Positions 26,567-34,836 of a DNA stretch of 64,000 nt are shown here, piece by piece. The notes below the pieces were generated by a model. The model saw nothing but the letters and a program-made list of their open reading frames with translations. It searched no databases and was not told where the DNA came from. Positions within the stretch are counted from its first letter, which is position 1. The number at the start of each line of letters is the position of its first letter. The translations under genes were made by a program, and so were the position numbers. Origin of the DNA: Virgisporangium aurantiacum (lineage in GTDB: Bacteria; Actinomycetota; Actinomycetes; Mycobacteriales; Micromonosporaceae); NCBI RefSeq assembly GCF_016863635.1, contig NZ_BOPG01000044.1, forward strand, positions 62,001-126,000, read 5' to 3'.

Positions 26567-26766
26567 ATGTGACTGTCAACGGAACCAACCGCGAGACGCC
26601 GGCAGGGTCCACAGTGGACGATGTCGTGCGCGAACTGTCGCCGACGAACGACCGCGGGCTGGCGGTGGCGGTGAACGGCGAGGTGGTGCCGCGCTACCGG
26701 TGGGGGGTCACCCCGTTGGGCGAGGGCGATTCGATCGAGATTCTCACGGCGGTGCAAGGTGGATGA
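26563..26766 (+). CDS. thiS: Thiamine sulfur carrier protein
   Basis: 67 residues, ubiquitin-like fold: MNVTVNG, AVAVNGEVVPR, EGDSIEILTAVQGG. The C-terminal Gly-Gly is adenylated and turned into a thiocarboxylate that gives sulfur to ThiG. No thiF is present in the window, so adenylation must be done elsewhere (a MoeB/ThiF paralogue). Overlaps thiO and thiG. Confidence 0.95.
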   Translation: MNVTVNGTNRETPAGSTVDDVVRELSPTNDRGLAVAVNGEVVPRYRWGVTPLGEGDSIEILTAVQGG

Positions 26767-27529
26767 CCCGTTCCTGATCGGCGGCACCGAGCTGCCGTCG
26801 CGGTTGATTCTCGGCACCGGTGGCGCGTCGAGCCACACCACGCTCGCCGACGCGATCCGGGCGAGCGGCACCGCGCTCGTCACCGTTGCCCTGCGCCGGC
26901 TCGATCCGGCCGCCAAGGGTTCGGTGCTCGACGTCATCGAGACGTGCGGCGTGCGCATCCTGCCGAACACGGCCGGCTGCTACACGGCCACCGAGGCGGT
27001 CCGGCTGGCGCAGCTGGCCCGCGAGGCGTTCGACACCGACTGGGTGAAGCTCGAAGTCATCGGCGACGAGGGAACCCTGCTGCCGGATCCGGTGGAAACC
27101 CTTGCGGCGGCCCGCATTCTGGTCGACGACGGCTTCACCGTGTTGCCGTACACCAACGACGACCCGATCCTCGCCCGTCGCCTCGCCGACGCCGGCTGTG
27201 CCGCGGTGATGCCGTTGGGCGCGCCGATCGGGTCCGGGCTGGGCATCCGCAACCCGCACAACATCATGCTGATCCGGCAGGCGGTGAGCGTCCCGGTGAT
27301 CCTCGACGCGGGCATCGGCACCGCGTCCGACGCCGCGCTGGCGATGGAACTCGGCTGCGACGGCGTGCTGCTCGCGACCGCGGTCACCCGGGCCGAGCAC
27401 CCGGCGCGCATGGCGGCCGCGATGCGACTGGCCGTCGAGGCCGGCCGGCTCGCACACGGCGCCGGCCGGATCCCGCGCGTCGAGTACGCGACCGCGTCGA
27501 GCCCGCTCGACGGCCTGCCCGCATGGTGA
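26759..27529 (+). CDS. thiG: Thiazole synthase
   Basis: 256 residues, TIM barrel. Forms the thiazole ring from deoxyxylulose phosphate, iminoacetate and ThiS thiocarboxylate. Seen: LGTGGASSH, TVALRRLDP, NTAGCYTA, WVKLEVIGDE with the Schiff-base Lys and PVILDAGIGTASDAALAMELGCDGVL. The GTG start at 26759 lies inside the last codons of thiS (8-base overlap). The following gene starts within its last codons. Confidence 0.95.
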   Translation: MDDPFLIGGTELPSRLILGTGGASSHTTLADAIRASGTALVTVALRRLDPAAKGSVLDVIETCGVRILPNTAGCYTATEAVRLAQLAREAFDTDWVKLEVIGDEGTLLPDPVETLAAARILVDDGFTVLPYTNDDPILARRLADAGCAAVMPLGAPIGSGLGIRNPHNIMLIRQAVSVPVILDAGIGTASDAALAMELGCDGVLLATAVTRAEHPARMAAAMRLAVEAGRLAHGAGRIPRVEYATASSPLDGLPAW

Positions 27530-28068
27530 TCGTCTACACCGACCGGGCGCTCGCCGGGGAACGGCCGCTGGCCACCGTCGCGGCCGGGGCGGTCGCGGGC
27601 GGCGCGGCCCGCGTCGTCCTGCGGGAGAAGGACCTTCCGGTGGACGCGCGCGGCGCGCTCGCCTCGGCGCTGCGGCAGAGCATCGGCGACCGGCTGCTGG
27701 TGTCCGATGTGGACGGTGCCCACCGCGACGGGTCCGGACGCGTGGTCGGGCGGGCGTGCCACTCGGCGGCGGAGGTGGCTTCCGTCGCTGACCTCGAGTA
27801 CGTGACCGTGTCGCCCGTGTACGCCTCGGCGTCGAAGCCGGGATACGGCCCGCCGCTGGGCCTGTCGACGCTGCGCGACTGGTGCTCGGGAGCTGCCGTG
27901 CCGGTGCTGGCGCTCGGCGGGGTCGACTCGCCGGAGCGGGCGGCCGCGTGCGTGCGGGCCGGCGCGGCGGGCGTCGCGGTGATGGGCGCGGTGATGACGG
28001 CCGCCGATCCGGCGGCCGTGGTGCGAGAACTGGTGGAGGCGGTATGCGCGAACCTGCGGTGGCCCTGA
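27523..28068 (+). CDS. TenI-like / second thiamine phosphate synthase-like protein
   Basis: 181 residues, shorter than ThiE. It keeps VVLREKDLP (QxRxK-like), SPVYASASKPGYGPPLG and VLALGGVDSPERAAACVRAGAAGVAVMGAVM. The Asp-rich Mg site reads SDVDGAHRDG, weaker than in ThiE, so TenI-type thiazole tautomerase is the best guess. ATG at 27523 overlaps thiG by 7 bases; the 3' end overlaps thiD by 25 bases. Placement between thiG and thiD fits a tautomerase acting on the ThiG product. Confidence 0.8.
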   Translation: MVIVYTDRALAGERPLATVAAGAVAGGAARVVLREKDLPVDARGALASALRQSIGDRLLVSDVDGAHRDGSGRVVGRACHSAAEVASVADLEYVTVSPVYASASKPGYGPPLGLSTLRDWCSGAAVPVLALGGVDSPERAAACVRAGAAGVAVMGAVMTAADPAAVVRELVEAVCANLRWP

Positions 28069-28829
28069 CGATCGCCGGATCCGATTCCGGTGGCGGTGCC
28101 GGCATTCAGGCCGACCTGCGGGCGTTCACGATGCACGGCGTGTTCGGCACGAGCGTCGTCACGGCGCTCACGGCGCAGAACACGATGGGCGTGCACGGGG
28201 TCGAGGCGACGTCGACCGGGTTCGTCGCCGCCCAGTTGGACGCCGTGCTGAACGACCTTCCGGTGGCGGCGGTGAAGACCGGGATGCTGGCCCAACCGTC
28301 CACTGTGGAGCTTGTCGCTTCCTATGCGGCCCGCCTTCCCAACCTGGTGGTGGATCCCGTGCTGGTGGCCACCAGCGGCGACCCGCTCTTCACCGGCGAC
28401 GTCGCGGCCGCCTACCGCGAGGCGCTGTTCCCGCACGCCACCGTGGTGACGCCCAACCTGCACGAGGCCGGCGTCCTGCTGGACCGCAAGGTGTCCACAG
28501 TGGACGAGATGCGCGCGGCGGCGGCGGATCTGGGCGCCCTCGGCGCGCGCTGCGTGGTGGTGAAGGGCGGCCACCTGCCGGGAACCGAAGCGGTCGACGT
28601 GGTCTGGCACGAGGGCACGCTGTCGACGCTGACGGCACCGTGGATCTACACGCCGAACACCCACGGCACCGGCTGCACGTTCGCCGCCGCGGTCGCCGCC
28701 CTGCTGGCCACCCGCTCCGACGTCGCCACGGCCCTGGCCGGCGCCAAGCGGTACGTCAGCGAGTCGTTGCGGCGGTCGGCACCGTGGCGCCTGGGTTCGG
28801 GCGCCGGCCCGGTCGGCTGGCCCGGCTGA
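28044..28829 (+). CDS. thiD: Hydroxymethylpyrimidine phosphate kinase
   Basis: 261 residues, ribokinase-like fold: AGSDSGGGAGIQADLRAF, AQNTMGVHGVE, VVDPVLVATSGDPL, TPNLHEAGVLL, VKGGH and anion-hole HGTGCTFAAAVAALLA. Phosphorylates HMP and HMP-phosphate to feed ThiE. ATG at 28044 follows GGAGGCGGT; the longer open frame upstream belongs to the TenI-like gene in another phase. Last gene of the operon, 3 bases from a convergent stop. Confidence 0.95.
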   Translation: MREPAVALTIAGSDSGGGAGIQADLRAFTMHGVFGTSVVTALTAQNTMGVHGVEATSTGFVAAQLDAVLNDLPVAAVKTGMLAQPSTVELVASYAARLPNLVVDPVLVATSGDPLFTGDVAAAYREALFPHATVVTPNLHEAGVLLDRKVSTVDEMRAAAADLGALGARCVVVKGGHLPGTEAVDVVWHEGTLSTLTAPWIYTPNTHGTGCTFAAAVAALLATRSDVATALAGAKRYVSESLRRSAPWRLGSGAGPVGWPG

Positions 28830-28832
28830 CCG

Positions 28833-29774
28833 TCAGGGGTGGCCCTCCGCCAGGTCGGGGGCGTCGGCGGGTTGCGGGACGCACAGCCAGAGCGCCTCGT
28901 GCCGGATCTGCACCGACAACTTCTCCGCCGGCTCGATGACGTCGCCGTCGAGTTGCCGGGGTTGCGGACGGTCGCTGATCACCTCGACGCGACGGGCCCG
29001 GTACACCTCCATCCGGGGGGTGCGGTCACGGCGCGCGAGCACCGCGAACGCCAGCACCGCCCAGTGGCGCAGCGTGCCCGGGGTGATCAGGGCGACGTCG
29101 AGCAGGCCGTCGTCGGGTTCGGCGTCGGTCAGCAGCCGGATGCCGCCCTGCAGCCGGCCGACGTTCGCGACCAGCACCGACCGGGCCCGCCGGTGCAGCG
29201 GCGGCCGGTCGTCGAGCCGGACCTCCACCCGCATCGACTTGGCGCGCAGGTTCTTCGCCGCCGAGACGGCGTACGCGGGCCAGCCGAGGATCCGCTTGAG
29301 CCGCTCCGGCGCCTCACCCACCATCGCCGCGTCGAAGCCCATCCCGGCCATGACGGCGAACGCCCGGTCGCCCACCACGCCGACGTCGATCTTGCGGCGG
29401 CCCATCCTGATCGCGACCTCGACACCGGCCGCCGGGTCGTCGGGCAGGCCGAGGTTCGCGGCGAGCAGGTTGCCGGTGCCGGCCGGCAGCACGGCCAGGG
29501 CCACCTCGGTGTCGACCAGCGCCGACAGGCACGCCATCACGGTGCCGTCGCCGCCGCAGGCGAACACCACCTCGGCGCCGTCGGCGACCGCCTGCTTCGT
29601 CTGGCCGAAGCCGCCGTCGTCGCGGGTGGTCTCGAACCACGCGGGCTCGGGCCAGCCGGCCTTGGCGAGGGTGGCGATGATGCGCCGTCGACGGTCGACC
29701 AGGTCGACGACCTTGGTGGGGTTGATCACCACGGCCGACCGGGGTTTGTCCGCTCTGGGCACGGCTAGCAGCAT
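28833..29774 (-). CDS. Diacylglycerol/sphingosine kinase-like lipid kinase
   Basis: 313 residues of the DAGK_cat family: VVINPTKV start, ACGGDGTVMACL nucleotide site, LPAGTGNLLAANLGLP, then a beta-rich C-terminal domain with LDGDVIEPAEKLSVQI. No membrane helices. Related actinobacterial proteins phosphorylate diacylglycerol or similar lipids; the exact substrate cannot be told. ATG at 29774 without a strong ribosome site. Convergent with thiD. Confidence 0.88.
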   Translation of the reverse strand: MLLAVPRADKPRSAVVINPTKVVDLVDRRRRIIATLAKAGWPEPAWFETTRDDGGFGQTKQAVADGAEVVFACGGDGTVMACLSALVDTEVALAVLPAGTGNLLAANLGLPDDPAAGVEVAIRMGRRKIDVGVVGDRAFAVMAGMGFDAAMVGEAPERLKRILGWPAYAVSAAKNLRAKSMRVEVRLDDRPPLHRRARSVLVANVGRLQGGIRLLTDAEPDDGLLDVALITPGTLRHWAVLAFAVLARRDRTPRMEVYRARRVEVISDRPQPRQLDGDVIEPAEKLSVQIRHEALWLCVPQPADAPDLAEGHP

Positions 29775-29795
29775 GCCACCGCTGTCGTCGACGGC

Positions 29796-30791
29796 TCAGC
29801 CCGCCCTGACAAGATCCGCACCGGTGGCGGCCGTCAGCAGGTCCACGGGCTCACCCACGCACAGCATGACCCCCGCCGCCCGGGCCCGTTCGTGGTCGGG
29901 TCCGTGGTCCTTCGGCACCAACCCGGGCACCTCCCGGATCAGGATCGCCAGCACGCGCCCCGGGTACGCCTCCGCGATCGCGAGGTACGCGGCGAGGTCG
30001 TGCTGGCCGCTGTCGCCGACCAGCACCACGTGCCGCCCCGGGAAGTCGTCGAGCACCCCGCTGATCGTCTCGACCTTGTACTCCAGTGCCGGCCGCACCA
30101 GCATCTGCTTGCTGCCGAAGCCCCAGTCGGTGAGCAGCATCGGGCCGGCCGGCACCTCGTGGTAGGCGAGCGTGTCGGCGAGTCGCTGGTAGAGATTCCA
30201 CGGGCTGGTCGAGACGTAGAACACCGGTGCGTCCTTACCGGCCAGCGCGGCCAGTAAACCCGGCATTCCGTCGACGACCTCGCGGTCGGTCGGGTCGCCG
30301 ATCAGCGTGCGGCCGACCATCTTCAGGCGCTCCTTCACGCCGGTGATCAGCACCGTGTCGTCGATGTCGCTCACCACGAGGGGACGCCCGTCAGCCGGCA
30401 CCACGTACGCCGGCGCGACGGTGTCCGGCGCCCGACGCGCGGTCAACTTCACGCCGACCCGGCTCTCGGTGGGCGGGCTCACCCGCACCCGGGCCTCGAT
30501 GTAGCCCTCGTCGTCGCTCACCGCGTGGGCGCTCGCGACGTCACTGATCGCCTCGACCGGCACCCCCGGCACCTCGGACGTCGTGAACCAGGCCACCGTC
30601 TCCATGAACGTCCGCCAGCCGCGCACCGGGCCGGCCAGCGCGACCACCGTCCGGCGCAGGACCCGGCCGCGCACCCGCGCCTCCGGCCCGCCGGGCGGCA
30701 ACGCCACGTACCCCATGTAGGTGATCACGACGACCGGCTCGCCGGGCACCCACCGTCTCAACGTCGACCGGATCCACCGGCGTGCTGCCAC
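29796..30791 (-). CDS. App1/DUF2183-family phosphatase domain protein
   Basis: 331 residues. An N-terminal beta-rich part (WVPGEPVVVITYMGYVA) precedes the App1 catalytic domain with VVSDIDDTVLITGV (DxDxT nucleophile motif), VFYVSTSPWNLY and VLVGDSGQHDLAAYL. Fungal App1 is a Mg-dependent phosphatidate phosphatase; activity of bacterial members is mostly untested. Next to a lipid kinase on the same strand, which suggests lipid phosphate turnover. Start GTG at 30791, 6 bases after GGAGG; the frame stays open far upstream but that part lies antisense to the ArsR gene. Confidence 0.85.
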   Translation of the reverse strand: MAARRWIRSTLRRWVPGEPVVVITYMGYVALPPGGPEARVRGRVLRRTVVALAGPVRGWRTFMETVAWFTTSEVPGVPVEAISDVASAHAVSDDEGYIEARVRVSPPTESRVGVKLTARRAPDTVAPAYVVPADGRPLVVSDIDDTVLITGVKERLKMVGRTLIGDPTDREVVDGMPGLLAALAGKDAPVFYVSTSPWNLYQRLADTLAYHEVPAGPMLLTDWGFGSKQMLVRPALEYKVETISGVLDDFPGRHVVLVGDSGQHDLAAYLAIAEAYPGRVLAILIREVPGLVPKDHGPDHERARAAGVMLCVGEPVDLLTAATGADLVRAG

Positions 30792-30905
30792 GTCCCACCT
30801 CCGATACCGACCCTCAGTTTCCCGCCCGGCCGCCACCCCAAGCATGGACGGACCGGCATGTCGGCGCTCCGATCGCTCCATGATCCCTGAGACGCTCGAC
30901 GATGA

Positions 30906-30935
30906 GTTGACAACATTCAACGTTAACCATAAGTT
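30906..30935 (+). promoter_or_regulatory. Promoter/operator of the ArsR-AHSA1 pair
   Basis: TTGACA (30907-30912), 17 bases, TAAGTT (30930-30935): the best consensus promoter in the window. The GTG start follows after 6 bases, so the mRNA is probably leaderless. GTTGA-N6-TCAAC (30906-30921) is an inverted repeat over the -35 box and may be the ArsR-family site. Confidence 0.65.
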
Positions 30936-30941
30936 TTGAGC

Positions 30942-31277
30942 GTGCCCCGCCCCACCGCCGACGAGGACGTCTTCCGCGCCGTCGCCGACCCGACCCGTCG
31001 CGCCCTGATGGAGACCCTCGGCCGCGACGGCGAACAGACGGTGGGCGCTCTCGCCGAAGCGGTCGGGCAGTCGGTGCCCCTGGTGTCGCGTCACCTGGCC
31101 GTGCTGCGCGGCGCCGGCCTGGTCGACGAGCGCCGCGCCGGCCGGCACCGCATCTACCGGCTCAACCCCGCACCCCTGCAGGACCTCTTCGACTGGGCGG
31201 CGCTGTTCTCCGGCTTCTGGACCGAACGCGTCCTCAACCTGCGGGCCTACCTGGAGCGACAGAAGCATGAGACGTGA
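30942..31277 (+). CDS. ArsR-family transcriptional regulator
   Basis: 111 residues, winged helix: VFRAVADPTRRALMETLG, then LAEAVGQSVPLVSRHLAVLRGAGLVDERRAGRHRIYRL. No metal-binding Cys; the C terminus LFDWAALFSGFWTERVLNLRAYL is that of the ArsR type paired with AHSA1 proteins. Such regulators usually repress their own operon. GTG at 30942 is preferred to TTG at 30936 because of the promoter position. Its end overlaps the next gene by 11 bases. Confidence 0.9.
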   Translation: MPRPTADEDVFRAVADPTRRALMETLGRDGEQTVGALAEAVGQSVPLVSRHLAVLRGAGLVDERRAGRHRIYRLNPAPLQDLFDWAALFSGFWTERVLNLRAYLERQKHET

Positions 31278-31692
31278 CCTGACGGTCGAGACCGACCTGC
31301 CCTACCCCATCGCCGACGTCTGGGCAGCGCTGACCGACCCCGAAGCCCTGTCGGAGTGGGTGATGCCGGTCGAGGGCTTCGAACCGGTCCCCGGCCGGCG
31401 GTTCCGCTTCAAGGCCAAGCCGATGCCCGGCTGGGACGGCGTCATCAACTGCGAGGTGCTGGAGATCGATCCCCCGAAGCGGATGGTGATCCGCTGGCAG
31501 GGCAGCCGGATGCGATCACCGACGACGCTCACCTGGACGCTGGCCGAAACGGCCGGCGGCACGAGGTTCCGGATCGACCACCAGGGCTTCAGCGGCCCCG
31601 CTGCCGTGGTCTCCGCCCTGATGCACAAAGGCGGCTGGCGCAGAATGGCCGCCAACCGCCTCCCCGCCCGCCTCTCGGCCGGCACCACCTAG
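31267..31692 (+). CDS. AHSA1/SRPBCC-family protein
   Basis: 141 residues, START-like fold: YPIADVWAALTDPEALSEWV, GWDGVINCEVLEIDPPKRMVIRW, LTWTLAETAGGTRFRI. These single-domain proteins bind small hydrophobic ligands; partner of the ArsR regulator upstream (11-base overlap). Ligand unknown. The stop overlaps the convergent sufT by 4 bases. Confidence 0.88.
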   Translation: MRRDLTVETDLPYPIADVWAALTDPEALSEWVMPVEGFEPVPGRRFRFKAKPMPGWDGVINCEVLEIDPPKRMVIRWQGSRMRSPTTLTWTLAETAGGTRFRIDHQGFSGPAAVVSALMHKGGWRRMAANRLPARLSAGTT

Positions 31693-32027
31693 ACGTTGAA
31701 CCCCAGTGACCGAAGCTGGTCGCGGCCCTCGTCGGTGATCTTGTCGGGGCCCCACGGCGGCAGCCACACCCAGTTGATCCGGAAGTCGCTGACGAGCCCG
31801 CCGCCCGGGCCGCCGGTGAGGGCCTGGCGGGTCTGGTCCTCGATCACGTCGGTCAGCGGGCAGGCCGCCGAGGTCAGCGTCATGTCGATCGACGCGATGT
31901 TCTCGTCGTCGACGTGGACGCCGTAGATGAGGCCCAGGTCGACCACGTTGATCCCGAGTTCGGGGTCGACGACGTCGCGCATCGCCTCTTCGACGTCGTC
32001 GACGGATGCCTTCGTGGTCTCAGTCAT
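31689..32027 (-). CDS. sufT: SufT-like iron-sulfur assembly factor (DUF59)
   Basis: 112 residues, MIP18/DUF59 fold: VEEAMRDVVDPELGINVVDLGLIYGV, MTLTSAACPLTDVIEDQ with the conserved Cys, and the C-terminal INWVWLPPWGPDKITDEGRDQL. Helps load or mature Fe-S proteins. ATG at 32027 overlaps the sufU stop by 4 bases (ATGA). Last gene of the SUF operon. Confidence 0.93.
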   Translation of the reverse strand: MTETTKASVDDVEEAMRDVVDPELGINVVDLGLIYGVHVDDENIASIDMTLTSAACPLTDVIEDQTRQALTGGPGGGLVSDFRINWVWLPPWGPDKITDEGRDQLRSLGFNV

Positions 32028-32482
32028 GCTTCTGCCTTTCCGTCTGACGACGCCGATGCCCGGGCCACCGCGTCCTTGAACGCCATCCACGCCAGCAGCG
32101 CGCACTTGACCCGCGCCGGGTACTTCGCCACGCCGGCGAACGCGATGCCGTCACCGAGGATGTCCTCGTCGGGCTCGACCTCGCCGCGGCCGGTCATCAC
32201 CTCGGTGAACGAGTCGCCGGTGGCCAGCGCCTCGGTGACCTTGCGGCCGCGCACCAGTTCGTACAGGACGCTCGCCGAGGCCTGGCTGATCGAGCAGCCC
32301 ATGCCCTGGTAGGAGACATCGTCGACCACGCCGTCGCCCAGCTGGACGCGCAGCGTGATCTCGTCGCCGCACGTCGGGTTGACGTGGTGCGCCTCGGCAT
32401 CGAACGGCTCCCGCAGGCCCTTGCCGTGCGGGTGCTTGTAGTGGTCCAGGATGATCTCCTGGTAGAGCTGGTCGATCCGCAT
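32024..32482 (-). CDS. sufU: Fe-S/Zn sulfur-transfer protein SufU
   Basis: 152 residues. MRIDQLYQEIILDHYKHPHG start; the three Cys and Asp of the zinc site lie in NPTCGDEI, GMGCSISQASAS and VKCALLAWM. In Gram-positive SUF systems SufU takes persulfide from SufS. It keeps the SufU-type insert (GRKVTEALA..F). ATG at 32482 overlaps the stop of sufS. Confidence 0.95.
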   Translation of the reverse strand: MRIDQLYQEIILDHYKHPHGKGLREPFDAEAHHVNPTCGDEITLRVQLGDGVVDDVSYQGMGCSISQASASVLYELVRGRKVTEALATGDSFTEVMTGRGEVEPDEDILGDGIAFAGVAKYPARVKCALLAWMAFKDAVARASASSDGKAEA

Positions 32483-33726
32483 CAGTCGAACACCTTCCGC
32501 ACCGCGTACAACCCCCGCACCAGTGCGTCGATGTCTCCGGTGGTCGTGTACAGGTACGGCGAGACCCGTGTGGTGGCGGGAACCCCGTACCGGACGCACA
32601 CCGGCCTGGCGCAGTGATGACCCACGCGTACCTCAACACCTTCGGCGTCGAGAATCTGCCCGACGTCGTGCGGGTGCACGCCGTCGACCACGAGCGAAAT
32701 CGTAGCGGCCCGCTCGGTAAGGTCGGTAGGACCGATCACCCGCACATCGGGAACGGTGGCCAGAGCCTCCAGCGCGTAGCGCGTGATCAGCTTCTCGTGC
32801 TCGGCGATCGCGGCCATGCCGATGCCGGAGAGGTAGTCGACCGCCGCACCGAGGCCGACGACCTCGGCGATCGGCGGCGTGCCCGCCTCGAACCGGGCCG
32901 GCGGCGCCATGAAGGTCGAGCCGGCCAGCGTCACCGTCTCGATCATCGACCCGCCACCGAGGAACGGCGGCATCGCGTCGAGCAGCTCGAACCGGCCCCA
33001 CAGCACGCCGGCGCCGGTTGGCCCGCACATCTTGTGGCTGGTGAAGGCCAGGAAGTCGGCGCCCAACGCGGCCACGTCGACGGGCGAGTGCGGCACCGAC
33101 TGCGACCCGTCGACCAGCATCAGCGCGCCGACGGCGTGCGCCTTCGCCGCGAGCGCGGCCACCGGGTTGATCGTCCCGATGATGTTCGAGTAGTGGACGA
33201 TCGACACGAGCTTGGTGCGCTCGGTGATCAGCTCGTCGAGGTTCGCCAGGTCGAGCCGGCCGTCGTCGGTGAGCCCGAACCAGCGCAGCGTCGCGCCGGT
33301 GCGCTCGCACAGCAGCTGCCACGGGACGATGTTCGAGTGGTGCTCCATCTCGGAGATCACGATCTCGTCGCCCGGGCCGAGGCGGAACCGCTCGTCCTTC
33401 GCCCGTTCCGAGAACGCGTGCGCCACGAGGTTGATCGCCTCGGTGGAGTTCTTGGTGAACACGATCTCGTCGGCCGACGCGGCACCGACGAACGCCGCCA
33501 CCTTCGCCCGCGCGCCCTCGTACGCCTCGGTCGACTCGGTGCCCAGCGTGTGCACCGACCGGGCGACGTTGCCGTTGTGCCACTCGTAGTGCCGGCTGAT
33601 GGTGTCGATCACCTGCCGCGGCTTCTGCGAGGTGTTGCCCGAGTCGAGGTACACCAACGGGTTGCCGTTGATCTCCCGCTTGAAGATCGGAAAGTCGGCG
33701 CGGATCGCCGCAACGTCGAGGGTCAT
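32482..33726 (-). CDS. sufS: Cysteine desulfurase SufS
   Basis: 414 residues, PLP-dependent class V fold, group II desulfurase. PLP Lys in TSHKMCGPTG, active Cys in RVGHHCARP, substrate/PLP contacts in HTLGTEST and SEMEHHSN. Gives sulfur to SufU for cluster assembly. ATG at 33726 is the family start; a longer frame to 33753 lacks support. It lies 4 bases downstream of the sufC stop. Confidence 0.96.
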   Translation of the reverse strand: MTLDVAAIRADFPIFKREINGNPLVYLDSGNTSQKPRQVIDTISRHYEWHNGNVARSVHTLGTESTEAYEGARAKVAAFVGAASADEIVFTKNSTEAINLVAHAFSERAKDERFRLGPGDEIVISEMEHHSNIVPWQLLCERTGATLRWFGLTDDGRLDLANLDELITERTKLVSIVHYSNIIGTINPVAALAAKAHAVGALMLVDGSQSVPHSPVDVAALGADFLAFTSHKMCGPTGAGVLWGRFELLDAMPPFLGGGSMIETVTLAGSTFMAPPARFEAGTPPIAEVVGLGAAVDYLSGIGMAAIAEHEKLITRYALEALATVPDVRVIGPTDLTERAATISLVVDGVHPHDVGQILDAEGVEVRVGHHCARPVCVRYGVPATTRVSPYLYTTTGDIDALVRGLYAVRKVFD

Positions 33727-33730
33727 GGCG

Positions 33731-34504
33731 CTACGCCTTCGCCGGGCCGGCACCCGCCAGGTAACGCTCGTACCCTTCGTCTTCCAGCTTGGTGGCCAGC
33801 TCGGAGCCGCCCTCCTCGACGATCTTCCCGCCGACGAACACGTGCACGAACTCGGGCTTCACGTACTGCAGGATCCGGGTGAAGTGGGTGATCAGCAGCA
33901 GGCCGGTGTCGCCGTTGTCGCGGACCCGGTTGATGCCCTTGCTGACCACGCGCAGCGCGTCGATGTCGAGGCCGGAGTCGGTCTCGTCGAGGATCGCGAT
34001 CTTCGGCCGGAGCACTTCCAGCTGCACGATCTCGTGCCGCTTCTTCTCGCCGCCGGAGAAGCCCTCGTTGAGGTTGCGCTGGGCGAACGTCGGGTCCATC
34101 TGCAGGCGTTCCATCGCGCCGCGCAGCTCGCCGACCCAGGTGCGCAGCTTCGGCGCCTCGCCGTCGACGGCGGTCTTCGCGGTGCGCAGGAAGTTCGCCA
34201 CGGACACGCCCGGCACCTCGACCGGGTGCTGCATGGCCAGGAACAGTCCGGCGCGGGCCCGCTCGTCGACGGTCATCGCGAGAACATCGGCGCCGTCGAG
34301 CGTGAGCGTTCCGCCGGTGACCTCGTAGCGCGGGTGACCGGCGATCGCGTACGCGAGCGTCGACTTGCCGGAGCCGTTCGGGCCCATGATGGCGTGCGTC
34401 TCGCCGGCGCGGATGGTGAGGTCGACGCCGGCCAGGATCGGCTTCAGGTCGCCCTCGGGCAGCTTCACCGAGACCTGCAGGTCGCGGATCTCAAGGACAC
34501 TCAC
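33731..34504 (-). CDS. sufC: Fe-S assembly ATPase SufC
   Basis: 257 residues, ABC ATPase: GPNGSGKST Walker A, NEGFSGGEKKRHEI signature, KIAILDETDSGLDIDAL Walker B and H-loop LLITHFTRIL. Works with SufB and SufD as a scaffold. GTG at 34504 overlaps the stop of the Rieske gene (GTGA). Confidence 0.96.
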   Translation of the reverse strand: MSVLEIRDLQVSVKLPEGDLKPILAGVDLTIRAGETHAIMGPNGSGKSTLAYAIAGHPRYEVTGGTLTLDGADVLAMTVDERARAGLFLAMQHPVEVPGVSVANFLRTAKTAVDGEAPKLRTWVGELRGAMERLQMDPTFAQRNLNEGFSGGEKKRHEIVQLEVLRPKIAILDETDSGLDIDALRVVSKGINRVRDNGDTGLLLITHFTRILQYVKPEFVHVFVGGKIVEEGGSELATKLEDEGYERYLAGAGPAKA

Positions 34505-34836
34505 AGATTCACTCCGTTGCTGGGTTCCAAAGTCACGTAGACGTCGCCATCGCGGACCTCGACCGGAAACACCGGCACCGGCTCGGTGGCGGGCAGGCCG
34601 CTCGGGTGGCCGGTGCGCAGGTCGAACCGCGACCCGTGCAGCCAGCACTCCAGGGTGCAGCCGTCGATCTCGCCCTCGCTGAGGGCGATGTTGGCGTGCG
34701 AACACTCGTCGCGGATCGCGTAGAAGGTGTCGTCGTCGCCGTGCACGACGGCGAGTTCGAGCTCGCCGACCTTGACCGCGATCACCTCGCCCTTGGCGAC
34801 GTCGCCCGTGCCGCAAACGCGTACCTGAACAGTCAC
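34501..34836 (-). CDS. Rieske-type ferredoxin of the SUF operon
   Basis: 111 residues. [2Fe-2S] Rieske site: C-x-H in DECSHANIAL and C-x2-H in ECWLHGSRFDL. It has the single-domain form of dioxygenase-type ferredoxins (no disulfide Cys pair). Placed between sufD and sufC, as is common in actinobacteria; probably supplies electrons during cluster assembly (inference). GTG at 34836 overlaps the last base of the sufD stop region. Confidence 0.93.
   Translation of the reverse strand: MTVQVRVCGTGDVAKGEVIAVKVGELELAVVHGDDDTFYAIRDECSHANIALSEGEIDGCTLECWLHGSRFDLRTGHPSGLPATEPVPVFPVEVRDGDVYVTLEPSNGVNL

Noticed and set aside
30792..31268. N-terminal extension of the App1-like frame
   Set aside because: It lies antisense to the ArsR gene and lacks family resemblance; GTG 30791 has an ideal ribosome site.
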